The notes: a model not told the origin generated them from the sequence alone. Positions 24,605 to 34,232 are shown, counted from the first letter of the stretch. The stretch: DNA of 64,000 bases from an uncultured Prevotellaceae bacterium (GCA_946406435.1 CAMJKP010000006.1:1-64000); one strand, 5' to 3'. Program-made: numbers and translations.

Positions 24605-24718
24605 GCTCTTCCTCCGAAGATACTCCATCGCTACTCCATCGTTACTCCATCGATAGTCCATCGTTTCGATGGAGTAACGATGGAGCAGCGATGGAGCAGT
24701 GATGGACCAACATAGGAA
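24605..24718. repeat. Palindromic 11-bp phased element, CTCCATCG family, copy 2
   Basis: Four units ending CTCCATCG or GTCCATCG (24620, 24631, 24642, 24653), TTT spacer (24664-24666), four inverted units (24667, 24678, 24689, 24700). The left border at 24605-24630 is the exact reverse complement of 61016-61041, the right border of copy 3, over 26 bases. It lies between a terminator and the lptF/G promoter. Confidence 0.92.
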
Positions 24719-24876
24719 GAACAAGGGAATAACAAGGACGATGATGACACGTGATTTCCAAATCACATATTAGGAGAAAAGACATTGTAGATACAAAAAC
24801 GTGTTTAAAAAGCATCCACCAAACGATAAACTTTGTGAATAAGTGGTATTCACACAAAAGATATTGTGTGCAATTG

Positions 24877-24908
24877 TTTGGTAATCTTAAATATTTATGC
24901 TAATTTTG
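24877..24908 (+). promoter_or_regulatory. Promoter of the LptF/LptG permease gene
   Basis: TTTG (24877-24880), 20 bases, TAATTTTG (24901-24908), only 16 bases before the ATG, so the leader is very short. Confidence 0.8.
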
Positions 24909-24924
24909 CACCGCGATTACGAAA

Positions 24925-26838
24925 ATGTACAGGATTAAAAAGCTCGACATATATATCGTGAAGCAGTTCTTGCTGCTTTTCGCCGGAACGTTCTTCATCA
25001 GTCTCTTTGTGCTGATGATGCAGTTTCTGTGGCGTTATGTCGATGAGGTAATAGGCAAAGGTCTCTCAATGGAGGTTCTCGCACAGTTCTTCTGGTACAT
25101 GGGACTTACGCTTGTTCCGCAAGCCCTGCCACTTGCCATTCTCCTTGCCTCGCTCATCACAATGGGCAACATAGGCGAGAACAGCGAATTAACAGCCATC
25201 AAGGCGGCTGGTATATCCTTGATGCAGACATTACGCCCGCTTATTTTCATCACCTGTCTCATTACGGTCGCCTCTTTCTATTTCCAGAATGACATAGGTC
25301 CTCATTCTACAAAAAAGCTCGCACAGCTGCTAAACTCCATGAAACAGAAATCTCCGGAATTGGAGATTCCTGAAGGTATTTTCTACGACGGAATAAAAGG
25401 CTGCAACCTGTACGTGCAGAAGAAAGACCTTGACAAAGGAGTACTCTACGGCATAATGATATACCGCATGACAAATTCCTTTGAGGATGCAGCCATTATC
25501 CTTGCCGATTCTGGAAGACTGCAATCCACAGCCGACAAACAGCATCTCCTTCTTTCACTATACAATGGTGAATGGTTTGAGAACATGCGTTCGCAGGAAT
25601 TTGCAGGTACTGCCAACGTACCATACAGAAGAGAGTCATTCATCAGCAAAAGGATAGTGCTGGATTTCGATAGCGGTCTAAACCTTGCCGATGAGGCAAG
25701 CTTTGCAGGCAAAGCGCAGGCAAAGAGTCTGAAACAGATTTTCACAGCCGTAGATTCCATGAACCACTCTTATGACAGTATAGGTAAAGTCACGAGAATG
25801 GATCTCGACAGGATGTATTCTTATACATACTCCTCAAGGGAGCTAAGCAAGTCCGACTCTCTCGCAGCCATAAAGATGGGACAGCAGAGCACATATTCGT
25901 TTGACACCATTGTGGCAAGGCTGAAACCGTCGGAAAAACGAGATGCCTTGCAAAAAGCATTAGGCAGGGTACAAATGATTACATCAGAACTTAGTTGGCG
26001 AGAACCCTCAGTCAGCGACGGTTACCAGACGATACGCAAGCATTGGCTTGAGGCAGTTAACAAGTTCACACTATCACTCACATGCCTGATATTCTTCTTT
26101 ATCGGAGCGCCATTAGGTGCCATAATCAGAAAGGGCGGACTCGGTGTGCCTATAATTGTCTCGGTAATCGTGTTCATCGTGTTCTATATTCTTGACAATA
26201 CAGGCTTCAAGATGTCAAGAATAGGAGCATGGCCGATATGGCTGGGTAAGGGATTGGCTCCTGGAGTACTTATTCCGCTGGCAGCATTTGTGACCTACAA
26301 GGCAAACAAAGACTCCATGGTATTCAACATGGACGCATACCGTAATGCGTTCATACGACTTCTCGGACTTCGCCTCAAGCGAAACGTGGCAAGCAAGGAG
26401 GTTATCATCAACGATCCAGATTATCGCAGGGATGCCGACCGACTCTCAGTCATGTCGCATCAGGTTCGTGCCTACGCATACGGTCATCATCTCATGCGAA
26501 TGCCGAATTTCGTCAACGTGTTCTTCCGCAATCAGCCCGACCACGAGATAGAGCGGATAAGTGCAGAGCTGGAGGAGATTATCGAGGATCTTTCAAATAC
26601 ACGAGACAGGTTCATTATGGCATATCTGAACCAGTACCCGGTAGTATCAGAGAAAGCCCACACACGTCCTTTCGAGCGTAAGTGGATGAACATCACAGCG
26701 GTAATAATCCTGCCTGTCGGCATATTCCTATACCTTCGTATGTGGAGATTCCGCCTCAGGTTATTAACCGATTTGCGCAAGATACGCTTGACAAACGAGA
26801 AAATCGTTGAAAGAATCAGCAAATTAGACACTATGTAA
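24925..26838 (+). CDS. LptF/LptG family lipopolysaccharide export permease
   Basis: This is a YjgP/YjgQ-type membrane protein of the LPS transport complex. The N-terminal signature is clear (KKLDIYIVKQFLLLFAGTFF), followed by membrane helices at about 10-35, 55-80 and 100-120, a periplasmic beta-jellyroll, then helices at about 385-405, 410-430 and 445-465. The protein is 637 residues, longer than the usual 360, because of an extended jellyroll region and a 170-residue C-terminal part with a further membrane segment near 590-610 (WMNITAVIILPVGIFLYLRMW). Such long versions are common in Bacteroidota. Whether it is LptF or LptG cannot be decided. Confidence 0.88.
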   Translation: MYRIKKLDIYIVKQFLLLFAGTFFISLFVLMMQFLWRYVDEVIGKGLSMEVLAQFFWYMGLTLVPQALPLAILLASLITMGNIGENSELTAIKAAGISLMQTLRPLIFITCLITVASFYFQNDIGPHSTKKLAQLLNSMKQKSPELEIPEGIFYDGIKGCNLYVQKKDLDKGVLYGIMIYRMTNSFEDAAIILADSGRLQSTADKQHLLLSLYNGEWFENMRSQEFAGTANVPYRRESFISKRIVLDFDSGLNLADEASFAGKAQAKSLKQIFTAVDSMNHSYDSIGKVTRMDLDRMYSYTYSSRELSKSDSLAAIKMGQQSTYSFDTIVARLKPSEKRDALQKALGRVQMITSELSWREPSVSDGYQTIRKHWLEAVNKFTLSLTCLIFFFIGAPLGAIIRKGGLGVPIIVSVIVFIVFYILDNTGFKMSRIGAWPIWLGKGLAPGVLIPLAAFVTYKANKDSMVFNMDAYRNAFIRLLGLRLKRNVASKEVIINDPDYRRDADRLSVMSHQVRAYAYGHHLMRMPNFVNVFFRNQPDHEIERISAELEEIIEDLSNTRDRFIMAYLNQYPVVSEKAHTRPFERKWMNITAVIILPVGIFLYLRMWRFRLRLLTDLRKIRLTNEKIVERISKLDTM

Positions 26839-26944
26839 ATATAAATAGGTGCATTTTGTAATGAAATCATACCATTTTTGGTGTATTTGGCAAGCAAAAC
26901 GTTAAAAAAAGTACTAATAATTTCATAAAACGAAAGAAAATTAT

Positions 26945-26952
26945 TACCTTTG
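26945..26952 (+). promoter_or_regulatory. -7 box of the aminotransferase gene
   Basis: TACCTTTG fits TAnnTTTG; the -33 position 20 bases upstream reads TTTC. Confidence 0.55.
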
Positions 26953-26979
26953 CACCGCTAAACTTTTCACAAATTATAC

Positions 26980-28173
26980 ATGGTACATTTATCAAACCGT
27001 CTTAACAGACTTGCCCCATCAGCTACACTTGCCATGTCTCAGAAGAGCAGCGAGATGAAAGCTCAGGGCATCGACGTAATCAACATGAGTGTTGGTGAAC
27101 CAGATTTCAACACTCCAGATCACATCAAGGAAGCAGCAAAGAAGGCCGTTGACGATAACTGGTCACGCTACTCTCCAGTACCTGGTTATCCAGACCTTCG
27201 CAAAGCAGTAGTTGAGAAACTCAAGCGCGAGAATGGTCTTGACTATTCAGTTTCAGAGATTCTTGTCAGCAATGGTGCCAAGCAGGCTGTCTGCAACGCA
27301 GTAATGGCACTTGTTGACGATGGTGACGAGGTTATCATCCCTGCACCATATTGGGTAAGCTATCCACAGATGGCTCTCCTCGCAGGTGGTACACCCGTTC
27401 ATATTCCAGCAGGTTTCGAGCAGAACTTCAAGATTACTCCTGCACAGCTCGAGGCTGCAATCACCCCAAAGACACGTATGCTTATCCTTTGCTCTCCAAG
27501 CAACCCAACAGGTAGCGTATATTCTAAGGAAGAGCTCAAGGGACTTGCTGACGTGCTCAAGAAGCACCCAGAGGTTTATGTTCTCGCTGACGAGATCTAC
27601 GAGCACATCAACTACGTAGGCAAGCATGAGAGCATCGCACAGTTCCCTGGCATGAAGGAGCAGACCATCATTATAAATGGTGTAAGTAAGGCTTATGCCA
27701 TGACAGGATGGCGTATAGGATACATGGCAGCACCAGAGTGGATTGTCAAGGGCTGTAACAAGCTTCAGGGACAGTACACATCAGGTCCTTGCTCAGTAAG
27801 CCAGAAGGCTGCAGAAGCAGCATACGTTCTCTCTCAGAACTGCGTAGAGGAGATGCGCGTGGCATTCGAGCGTCGTCGCGACCTCATCGTAGAGCTTGCA
27901 AAGGACATCCCTGGCCTTGAGGTAAACGTACCACAGGGTGCTTTCTACCTCTTCCCTAAGTGTACAAGCTTCTACGGCAAGACTGACGGTGAGCGCACAA
28001 TCAACAATTCTACAGATCTCGCTATGTACCTCCTCGAGGTTGGACACGTGGCTACAGTAGGTGGTGACGCATTCGGCGACCCTGAATGTTTCCGCATGAG
28101 CTACGCTACAAGCGATGATAATATCCGTGAGGCAATGCGTCGTATCAAAGACTGCCTTTCACGTCTGCGCTAA
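26980..28173 (+). CDS. aspC: Aspartate aminotransferase, class I PLP enzyme
   Basis: This 397-residue aminotransferase belongs to the Ib-type aspartate aminotransferases. Visible motifs are INMSVGEPDFNTPDHI, SRYSPVPGYPDLRKA, SNGAKQAV, SPSNPTGSVY, VLADEIYEHINY and the PLP-binding Lys237 in NGVSKAYAMTGWRIGY. The C-terminal FRMSYATSDDNIREAMRRI is normal. It interconverts aspartate and oxaloacetate with glutamate; activity on other amino acids is possible. It stands alone, 142 bases after the permease gene. Confidence 0.92.
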   Translation: MVHLSNRLNRLAPSATLAMSQKSSEMKAQGIDVINMSVGEPDFNTPDHIKEAAKKAVDDNWSRYSPVPGYPDLRKAVVEKLKRENGLDYSVSEILVSNGAKQAVCNAVMALVDDGDEVIIPAPYWVSYPQMALLAGGTPVHIPAGFEQNFKITPAQLEAAITPKTRMLILCSPSNPTGSVYSKEELKGLADVLKKHPEVYVLADEIYEHINYVGKHESIAQFPGMKEQTIIINGVSKAYAMTGWRIGYMAAPEWIVKGCNKLQGQYTSGPCSVSQKAAEAAYVLSQNCVEEMRVAFERRRDLIVELAKDIPGLEVNVPQGAFYLFPKCTSFYGKTDGERTINNSTDLAMYLLEVGHVATVGGDAFGDPECFRMSYATSDDNIREAMRRIKDCLSRLR

Positions 28174-28224
28174 AAAAATAGTGTTAAAAGTTCTTAATCG
28201 TAGGGATAGTTCAATTTTAATTTG

Positions 28225-28232
28225 TATCTTTG
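28225..28232 (+). promoter_or_regulatory. -7 box of the exbB-tonB operon
   Basis: TATCTTTG fits the consensus, with no clear -33 box. The 5' leader would be about 125 bases; no strong structure is seen in it. Confidence 0.55.
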
Positions 28233-28362
28233 CGTTCGGAAACGGGAGGAAAGCCTTATTTCGGCATTCAATTATGTTCAAACTTAAGAACTCTTTAACC
28301 GTAAATCAGAAAGAAAAATTCATTAACTCAAAATTTTATTTAACAACTTAAACTAAAAAATT

Positions 28363-29193
28363 ATGGCAGCTACACAAAAGCCAGCCCCAAAGAAGTCTTC
28401 TGGCTTCCAGGGCGTTCGTAATGCGTTTTGGATCATCGCAGCAATGTTCGTTGTTGCAGTATGTATCTACAAATTTGTTCTCGGTAACCCTGCTAACTTC
28501 GTAGGCAATGACCCCGATGGTGAGGTTCTCAATGGTAACATTCTCGGTACCATCTATAAAGGTGGTGTTGTTGTGCCAGTGCTGATCACATTGATGCTCA
28601 CAGTGCTTTGTCTTTCTGTAGAGCGTCTCCTCGCTCAGAAGACAGCTTTCGGTAAGATGTCAACAACTAAGTTCGTTGTTGCTATCAAGGCAGCTCTCGC
28701 TAAGAACGATTTCGTTGAAGCTCAGAACCTCTGCGACAAGCAGCGTGGTACAATCGCTAACGTTGTTGGCGCTTCTCTCAAGGCTTACAAGGAAGTTGAG
28801 GCTCTTCAGGGTGTAAAGAAGGCTCAGAAGATTGCTAAGATCCAGCAGGCTCACGAGGAAGCAGTTCAGCTCGAGATGCCAACTCTCCAGATGAACATGC
28901 CTATCCTTGCTACTCTCGTAACACTTGGTACTCTTACCGCTCTGTTCGGTACTGTAACCGGTATGATCAAGTCATTCGCTGCTCTTGCATCTGGTGGTGG
29001 TGGTGACTCTGTTGCTTTGTCAACTGGTATTTCTGAGGCCCTCATCAATACCGCTCTCGGTATCTTGACATCATGGCTCGCTGTAGTATCTTACAACTTC
29101 TTCTCTAACCGTATCGACAAGCTCACATACGCTCTCGACGAGGTTGGTTACACTATTGCTCAGACATACGAGGCAAACCACGACGAGGCTTAA
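28363..29193 (+). CDS. exbB: ExbB/TolQ-family proton channel protein
   Basis: ExbB forms the proton channel that energises TonB. The protein has three membrane segments (about 24-42, 66-86 and 175-230 region) and the family signature TLVTLGTLTALFGTVTGMIKSFAAL followed by SEALINTALGI. Length (276) includes an N-terminal extension with an extra membrane helix, usual in this phylum. It is first in the order exbB-exbD-exbD-tonB, 32 bases before the first exbD. It powers the SusC-type transporters seen elsewhere in the window. Confidence 0.93.
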   Translation: MAATQKPAPKKSSGFQGVRNAFWIIAAMFVVAVCIYKFVLGNPANFVGNDPDGEVLNGNILGTIYKGGVVVPVLITLMLTVLCLSVERLLAQKTAFGKMSTTKFVVAIKAALAKNDFVEAQNLCDKQRGTIANVVGASLKAYKEVEALQGVKKAQKIAKIQQAHEEAVQLEMPTLQMNMPILATLVTLGTLTALFGTVTGMIKSFAALASGGGGDSVALSTGISEALINTALGILTSWLAVVSYNFFSNRIDKLTYALDEVGYTIAQTYEANHDEA

Positions 29194-29225
29194 GTTTTTA
29201 CTAACCCTTTAAAACATTTATCACT

Positions 29226-29837
29226 ATGGGTAAAGTAAAACTTAAGAAACAAGACATCTGGATCGATATGACGCCTATGTCAGACGTGATGGTGCTGTTG
29301 CTCTGTTTCTTCATGCTGACCTCTACTTTTACAAAGCCAGAGCCAGTGAAGGTTGTTGAGCCACAGTCTGTTGCGGAGATTAAGGTGCCTGAGAAGGATG
29401 TGCTGAACATTCTTGTCGATAAGGAAGGCAAGGTGTTCATGAGTATGGATAACCAGTTCCAGCTGGGTGACGCTGCAATGGACGTTACCGACCAGTTCGG
29501 TATCACATTGACAAAGACACAGCTCGCGAACTTCAAGTCTGACCCTATGTTCGGTGCTCCAATGAATGTCATTGAGAAGTTCCTCAACATGGAAGAGAGT
29601 CAGCGTCGTGAAGGTTTGAAGGATCTTGGTATTCCATTGGATAGTATTGATGGTGGTAAGAGTGAGTTCCAGATGTGGGTTAAGGCAGCTAAGAATGCAA
29701 ATTCTGACATCAAGGTTGCTATCAAGGCCGACAAGGACACTCCTTACAGTATCATCAAGCGTGTAATGTCGGAGCTTCAGGATATTGACGAGAGCCGTTA
29801 CTACCTGATCACTTCACTCAAATCAGAGGAGGATTAA
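29226..29837 (+). CDS. exbD: ExbD/TolR-family protein, first copy
   Basis: This single-span inner-membrane protein of 203 residues opens with KQDIWIDMTPMSDVMVLLLCFFML, which contains the critical Asp of ExbD in the transmembrane helix. The periplasmic domain ends with VKAAKNANSDIKVAIKADKD and SRYYLITSLK. It is 3 bases upstream of the second exbD. Two different ExbD proteins per operon are typical of Bacteroidota. Confidence 0.92.
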   Translation: MGKVKLKKQDIWIDMTPMSDVMVLLLCFFMLTSTFTKPEPVKVVEPQSVAEIKVPEKDVLNILVDKEGKVFMSMDNQFQLGDAAMDVTDQFGITLTKTQLANFKSDPMFGAPMNVIEKFLNMEESQRREGLKDLGIPLDSIDGGKSEFQMWVKAAKNANSDIKVAIKADKDTPYSIIKRVMSELQDIDESRYYLITSLKSEED

Positions 29838-29840
29838 GCC

Positions 29841-30488
29841 ATGGCAAAAGTAAAGAAAAGTAGACAGAAAAAACAGCAGACTCGAGTAGACTTCACCCCT
29901 ATGGTGGATATGATGATGCTGTTGATTACCTTCTTCATGCTCTGTACCACTTTGGCTAAGCCTCAGACAATGGAATTGAGTATGCCTACAAACGATAAAG
30001 ATGTCGATGATACACAGAAGAACGTATCAAAGGCCTCTTACACCATCACAATCTTCGTTGCTGCGGACAACCAGATCTACTATGTAGAGGGTATGCCAAA
30101 GTATGATGACCCAACTTGTCTGAAGAAGACTACATGGGGTAAGGATGGTATCCGTAAGGTGCTCACAGGTCACGTAACTGAGGATGGCACACAGCCAATC
30201 CTTGAAGTTCGTACCGCAAAGGCTAAGCTTGATGAATTTAAGGCTAAGAACCCAACAATGACTCAGGCTCAGTACGATGAGCAACTCAAGGCCATCAAGA
30301 ATGGTAATATCGACGGCAAGAAGATCGAGACAATGACCATTGTCATCAAGGCTACAGATAACTCAAGCTATCTCAACCTTATTGATGCTCTCGACGAGAT
30401 GCAGATCTGCTCTGTTGCTAAGTATGTAATTGATAAGATAAACGACCAGGACAAGAAGCTTCTCGAGGAGGCTCACGTCAAGGAGTAA
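29841..30488 (+). CDS. exbD: ExbD/TolR-family protein, second copy
   Basis: The 215-residue protein has the same layout as its neighbour: a basic start KKSRQKKQQTRVDFTPMVDMMMLLITFFML with the transmembrane Asp, then a periplasmic domain with ETMTIVIKATDNSSYLNLIDALDEM. The middle part differs strongly from the first copy, so the two probably form a heteromeric partner pair. tonB follows 38 bases later. Confidence 0.92.
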   Translation: MAKVKKSRQKKQQTRVDFTPMVDMMMLLITFFMLCTTLAKPQTMELSMPTNDKDVDDTQKNVSKASYTITIFVAADNQIYYVEGMPKYDDPTCLKKTTWGKDGIRKVLTGHVTEDGTQPILEVRTAKAKLDEFKAKNPTMTQAQYDEQLKAIKNGNIDGKKIETMTIVIKATDNSSYLNLIDALDEMQICSVAKYVIDKINDQDKKLLEEAHVKE

Positions 30489-30526
30489 GTCTATTAGTAA
30501 CTTTAACTTAAGAAAGGAAAAGAAAA

Positions 30527-31366
30527 ATGTCACAAATAGATCTTATTGACAACAGGTGGTCGGACTTAATGTTCGAGAACCGTAACAAGGAGTACGGTGC
30601 TTATGTGCTTCGTCGTCAGACGACTGCGCGTAATATCAAATCAATTATCGCAGTTCTCATCCTCTTCGCTCTTGTAATGGTTTACATGGTTGCCAAGAAT
30701 GCTTATGATGACTATCAGAAGGCACACATGGCACAGACTCAGGTAACCGAGCTTACTGCTCTCCAGGAGCAGAAGAAGGAAGCCAAGGTTGAGCGTAAGG
30801 AAATCGTTAAGCAGGAGAAGGTTGAACAGGTTGTAGAGAAGGTAAAGAGCTCTATCAAGTTCACCGCACCTGTAATTAAGAAGGACGATGAGGTACGCCC
30901 AGAGGACGAGATGAAGTCTCAGGACGAAATCATGAACTCTAAGGTAGCCGTAGGTTTCGCTAACGTAATCGGTAACGATGAGTATGGTGAAGTGCTCAAG
31001 GCTAAGGAGGCACTCGTAACAGAGCCAGTTAAGCCAAAGGAAGAAGAGAACAAGGTGTTCGACGTAGTAGAACAGATGCCTTCTTTCCCAGGTGGTATGG
31101 CAGCTCTTATGGCTTATCTTCAGAAGTCAATCAAGTACCCACCAGTAGCTGAGGAGAATGGTATCCAGGGTCGTGTAGTATGTACATTCGTTGTAGAGCG
31201 TGACGGTAGTGTAACTGACGTTCGCGTTGCAAAGTCTGTTGACCCATCTCTCGACAAGGAGGCTGTTCGCGTGGTTAGCGCAATGCCTAAGTGGATTCCT
31301 GGTAAGCAGAATGGTCAGTCTGTACGTGTAAAGTACACACTCCCTGTAACATTCCGTCTCCAGTAA
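30527..31366 (+). CDS. tonB: TonB energy transducer
   Basis: This 279-residue TonB has a cytoplasmic N-terminal stretch (LMFENRNKEYGAYVLRRQT), one membrane helix at about 40-60, a charged K/E-rich periplasmic linker, and the C-terminal domain with VEQMPSFPGGMAALMAYLQK, KYPPVAEENGIQGRVVCTFVVERDGSVTDV and a final LPVTFRLQ. It links the ExbBD motor to outer-membrane receptors. A second gene of the same length and very similar sequence lies at 61070-61909. A terminator follows. Confidence 0.95.
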   Translation: MSQIDLIDNRWSDLMFENRNKEYGAYVLRRQTTARNIKSIIAVLILFALVMVYMVAKNAYDDYQKAHMAQTQVTELTALQEQKKEAKVERKEIVKQEKVEQVVEKVKSSIKFTAPVIKKDDEVRPEDEMKSQDEIMNSKVAVGFANVIGNDEYGEVLKAKEALVTEPVKPKEEENKVFDVVEQMPSFPGGMAALMAYLQKSIKYPPVAEENGIQGRVVCTFVVERDGSVTDVRVAKSVDPSLDKEAVRVVSAMPKWIPGKQNGQSVRVKYTLPVTFRLQ

Positions 31367-31414
31367 TACTTGAAAGTCTTCTGTGGATTTCCGCAGAATA
31401 CGATACATTAAACT

Positions 31415-31457
31415 TTGAGCTCTCTCACTCTCCCGCAGAGGAGGGAGCTCAATTTTA
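31415..31457 (+). terminator. Terminator after tonB
   Basis: TTGAGCTCTCTC (31415-31426) pairs with GAGGGAGCTCAA (31441-31452) with one wobble, followed by TTTTA. Confidence 0.8.
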
Positions 31458-31535
31458 TCATATAAAGGTGCCATAACTGACACCTTCACTACAGCCAAGA
31501 CAATTTTTTCAATACATTCATTATTAACCCAAACA

Positions 31536-32510
31536 ATGAAGTCAATTGCATCAACACTCGTAATCTTCATAGCATCTATGCTCACATTTGGCATGCTGTC
31601 CGCTTGTCAAGAGAAGAAGAAGGACCCAAATGCGCGCACAGATACATACGCCACCGGAAAGATAACATTCGGTGCGGATGAGAGTTTTATGCCAATCATC
31701 GATGAAGAGATGGAGGTTTTCCATCACATCTATAAAGACGCTCATGTAACTCCAAAATATATGAGCGAGTCTGAAGGTATGAATCTTCTTCTTAAAGACA
31801 AACTTCTCATGATGTTCACGACACGTGACTTCAAGAAAAGCGAATATGACAACCTGAAAGCGCGTCAACGCTTCCCTATAACAATACATATAGGCTATGA
31901 TGCACTTGCAATTATAGCCAACAAAAATAATACCGATTCATGCATCTGCGTGGATGACGTAAAACGAATCCTTACAGGTGAGGCTCTTAACTGGAAAGAC
32001 ATATATCCAGCAAGCGCATCACGTGGAGAGATTGTTGTTGCATTCGATAACAAGACATCGAGCACGGTACACTACGTAGAGGACTCAATCCTCGGTGGAA
32101 AGCCTATAACCACACCTAACGCATTCGCAACAAAGAAAACAGCGGACGTAATAAAATATGTTGAGGAGCATCCAAACGCTATCGGAATTATTGGCAGCAA
32201 CTGGCTAAACGACAAGCGTGACACAACAAACCTTACATTCAACCGCAACATCCGAGTAATGCTCGTTGCAAAACATGCACCTGCAACATGGAAGAACTCA
32301 TACAAGCCATATCAGGGCTATATCTATAATGACAAATATCCGTTCATACGCAAGCTCTATGCACTTCTAAATGATGAACGTGGCAGATATGGACTACCAC
32401 ATGGCTTTGCACAGTTCATAATTTCCCAGAGAGGACAGATGATCCTCTTCAAGGCTGGTCTTCTACCTGCATACGGAAATATCGCAATAAGAGAAGTAAA
32501 GGTCAATTAA
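31536..32510 (+). CDS. PstS-like phosphate-binding lipoprotein
   Basis: This 324-residue lipoprotein (lipobox LSAC near residue 24) has the periplasmic-binding-protein fold of PstS: GKITFGADESFMPIIDEEMEVF at the start, then IGYDALAIIANKNNTDSCICVDDVKRILTGE and TSSTVHYVEDSILG, and the typical ending AQFIISQRGQMILFKAGLLPAYG. It is not beside pst transporter genes. The order exbBDD-tonB-PstS-like-TPR recurs in Bacteroidota, as far as I recall, which suggests a link with TonB-dependent uptake. The ligand is unproven. Confidence 0.85.
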   Translation: MKSIASTLVIFIASMLTFGMLSACQEKKKDPNARTDTYATGKITFGADESFMPIIDEEMEVFHHIYKDAHVTPKYMSESEGMNLLLKDKLLMMFTTRDFKKSEYDNLKARQRFPITIHIGYDALAIIANKNNTDSCICVDDVKRILTGEALNWKDIYPASASRGEIVVAFDNKTSSTVHYVEDSILGGKPITTPNAFATKKTADVIKYVEEHPNAIGIIGSNWLNDKRDTTNLTFNRNIRVMLVAKHAPATWKNSYKPYQGYIYNDKYPFIRKLYALLNDERGRYGLPHGFAQFIISQRGQMILFKAGLLPAYGNIAIREVKVN

Positions 32511-32692
32511 AGTCAGGATAATTAAGGAATAAAGCTTTTTGCTCAATTTCCTTTTAAGAAAATAAAAAAACGGACGTATTTGGTTAAAATCCGTAAACTG
32601 ATGCAACAAAATCAATTATAATACGTCAAAATATTAGATAACCCAAACAAGACGGTAATTAATATAAGTAACAAGAGTAAAATTTGCAAATT

Positions 32693-34120
32693 ATGAAAAC
32701 AGCTAAATACATTATTATCGGAGCAATGATGACAGTCATCAGTGTTCCAACTATGGCTCAGGATGCAACTTCAGCAATAGAACAGGCTACTAAGATTATC
32801 AAGTCTGGAGCTGAAGACAAAGACAAGCAGGTTAATGCAGTGTTCAAAACTGTAAAGAAGGATGCAAAGGCTATTGCTGGCATCGGTCGTGCATATCTCA
32901 ATGCAAAGGAATATGACAATGCCGACAAGTATGCTGATCTTGCTATCAAGGCAAACAAGAACTGCGCAGCAGGCTATGTACTCAAGGGTGACATCTGTGT
33001 AATGAAGGATGACGGTGGTGCAGCTTCAAGCTGGTTTGAGAATGCAACCACATTGGATCCACAAGACCCAGAAGGCTATCGTCGCTATGCTCAGATCAAT
33101 GCCAAGGCAGACCCAGACGGTTCTATTGCAAAGCTTGAGCAGCTCCGTTCTATTGACCCATCTTATCCTGTTGACCTTGTTGCTGCTGAGATTCAGTCAA
33201 AGGCAGGCAGAGCAGATGCCGCAATAGAATATTACTCAAAGGTAAATCTCGACAAGATGGAGGACTACCAATTGGCAGACTATGCAGGTACTCTCTTCCT
33301 CAAGCAGAAGTATGATGAGTCATTGAAGGTTTCAAGCTTCGGTAACCAGAAGTTCCCACGTCATGGTTCTCTCAACCGTCTCTCTCTCTTGAACAATGTA
33401 AACCTTGAGAAGTACGAGGACGCAGTTAAGTTTGGTGATCGTCTCTTCAATTCTTCTGACGACATCAAATACAATGCGCTCGACTATATCAACTATGGTA
33501 CAGCTCTTCAGAAGCTCAAGAGAAACGAAGAAGCTATCGCTGCATTCGAAAAGGTCATGAACACACGTACCTTCGACATGGAGCATAGAGTAAGCGTATA
33601 CAAGAACCTCTCTGACGTTTACAAGTCAATGGGCGACTATCCAAAGGCTCTCGAATACTACGAGAAGTATGTTAAGAGCAATCAGGGCAAAATGACTGCA
33701 AACATCAAGAATGGTCTTGCACAGCTCTACCGTACAATGGCAATCGATGAGAACTCTACACCTGAGCAGAAGCAGGAAGCAATTGCAAAGGCAGATAAGG
33801 TATTCTCTGAGATTGCAGAGGAGTTCCCTGCATTCAAGCAAGCCGTAACAGCACAGCGTGCTAAACTCGCCTTCATTCTTGACCCAGAGGATAAGGCAGG
33901 TGCTGCAAAGCCACACTACGATCAGCTCATCGAGATTATCAATGGTCTTGAAAGCAAGGACGCTTCTGATATCGCTCAGCTCAAGCAGGCTCTTAGCTAT
34001 AACATCGTTTACTTCGTAAAGGTTAACGAGGACATAGCACAAGCTAAGGAATATGCAAATAAGCTTCTCGAAATTGATCCTGAGAATGCTATGGCTAAGC
34101 AGGTTTCTGAGCTTAAGTAA
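32693..34120 (+). CDS. Exported TPR-repeat protein
   Basis: ATG at 32693 (MKTAKYIIIGAMMTVISVPTMAQ) begins a signal peptide; the TTG at 32684 is not needed. About nine to ten tetratricopeptide repeats fill the 475-residue chain, for example AIAGIGRAYLNAKEYDNADKY and VYKNLSDVYKSMGDYPKALEYYEKY. It is periplasmic or membrane-associated and probably a protein-interaction scaffold linked to the TonB machinery by gene order. Codon use resembles highly expressed neighbours. A small terminator follows at 34154. Confidence 0.88.
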   Translation: MKTAKYIIIGAMMTVISVPTMAQDATSAIEQATKIIKSGAEDKDKQVNAVFKTVKKDAKAIAGIGRAYLNAKEYDNADKYADLAIKANKNCAAGYVLKGDICVMKDDGGAASSWFENATTLDPQDPEGYRRYAQINAKADPDGSIAKLEQLRSIDPSYPVDLVAAEIQSKAGRADAAIEYYSKVNLDKMEDYQLADYAGTLFLKQKYDESLKVSSFGNQKFPRHGSLNRLSLLNNVNLEKYEDAVKFGDRLFNSSDDIKYNALDYINYGTALQKLKRNEEAIAAFEKVMNTRTFDMEHRVSVYKNLSDVYKSMGDYPKALEYYEKYVKSNQGKMTANIKNGLAQLYRTMAIDENSTPEQKQEAIAKADKVFSEIAEEFPAFKQAVTAQRAKLAFILDPEDKAGAAKPHYDQLIEIINGLESKDASDIAQLKQALSYNIVYFVKVNEDIAQAKEYANKLLEIDPENAMAKQVSELK

Positions 34121-34153
34121 CACGTAAGAAAATAGAATAAATTAATATTTATA

Positions 34154-34187
34154 AGCCCTTCGGTCATGAGACTGGAGGGCTAATATT
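34154..34187 (+). terminator. Terminator after the TPR gene
   Basis: AGCCCT (34154-34159) pairs with AGGGCT (34176-34181), then AATATTTTG. Confidence 0.55.
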
Positions 34188-34232
34188 TTGCCCCAATAGA
34201 ATCTGTCGTGCAAACATAAACCCGGAAAACGT

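Noticed and set aside
24605..24718. Possible CRISPR array
   Set aside because: Units are 11 bases without spacers and the array is inverted about its centre; no cas genes are near.
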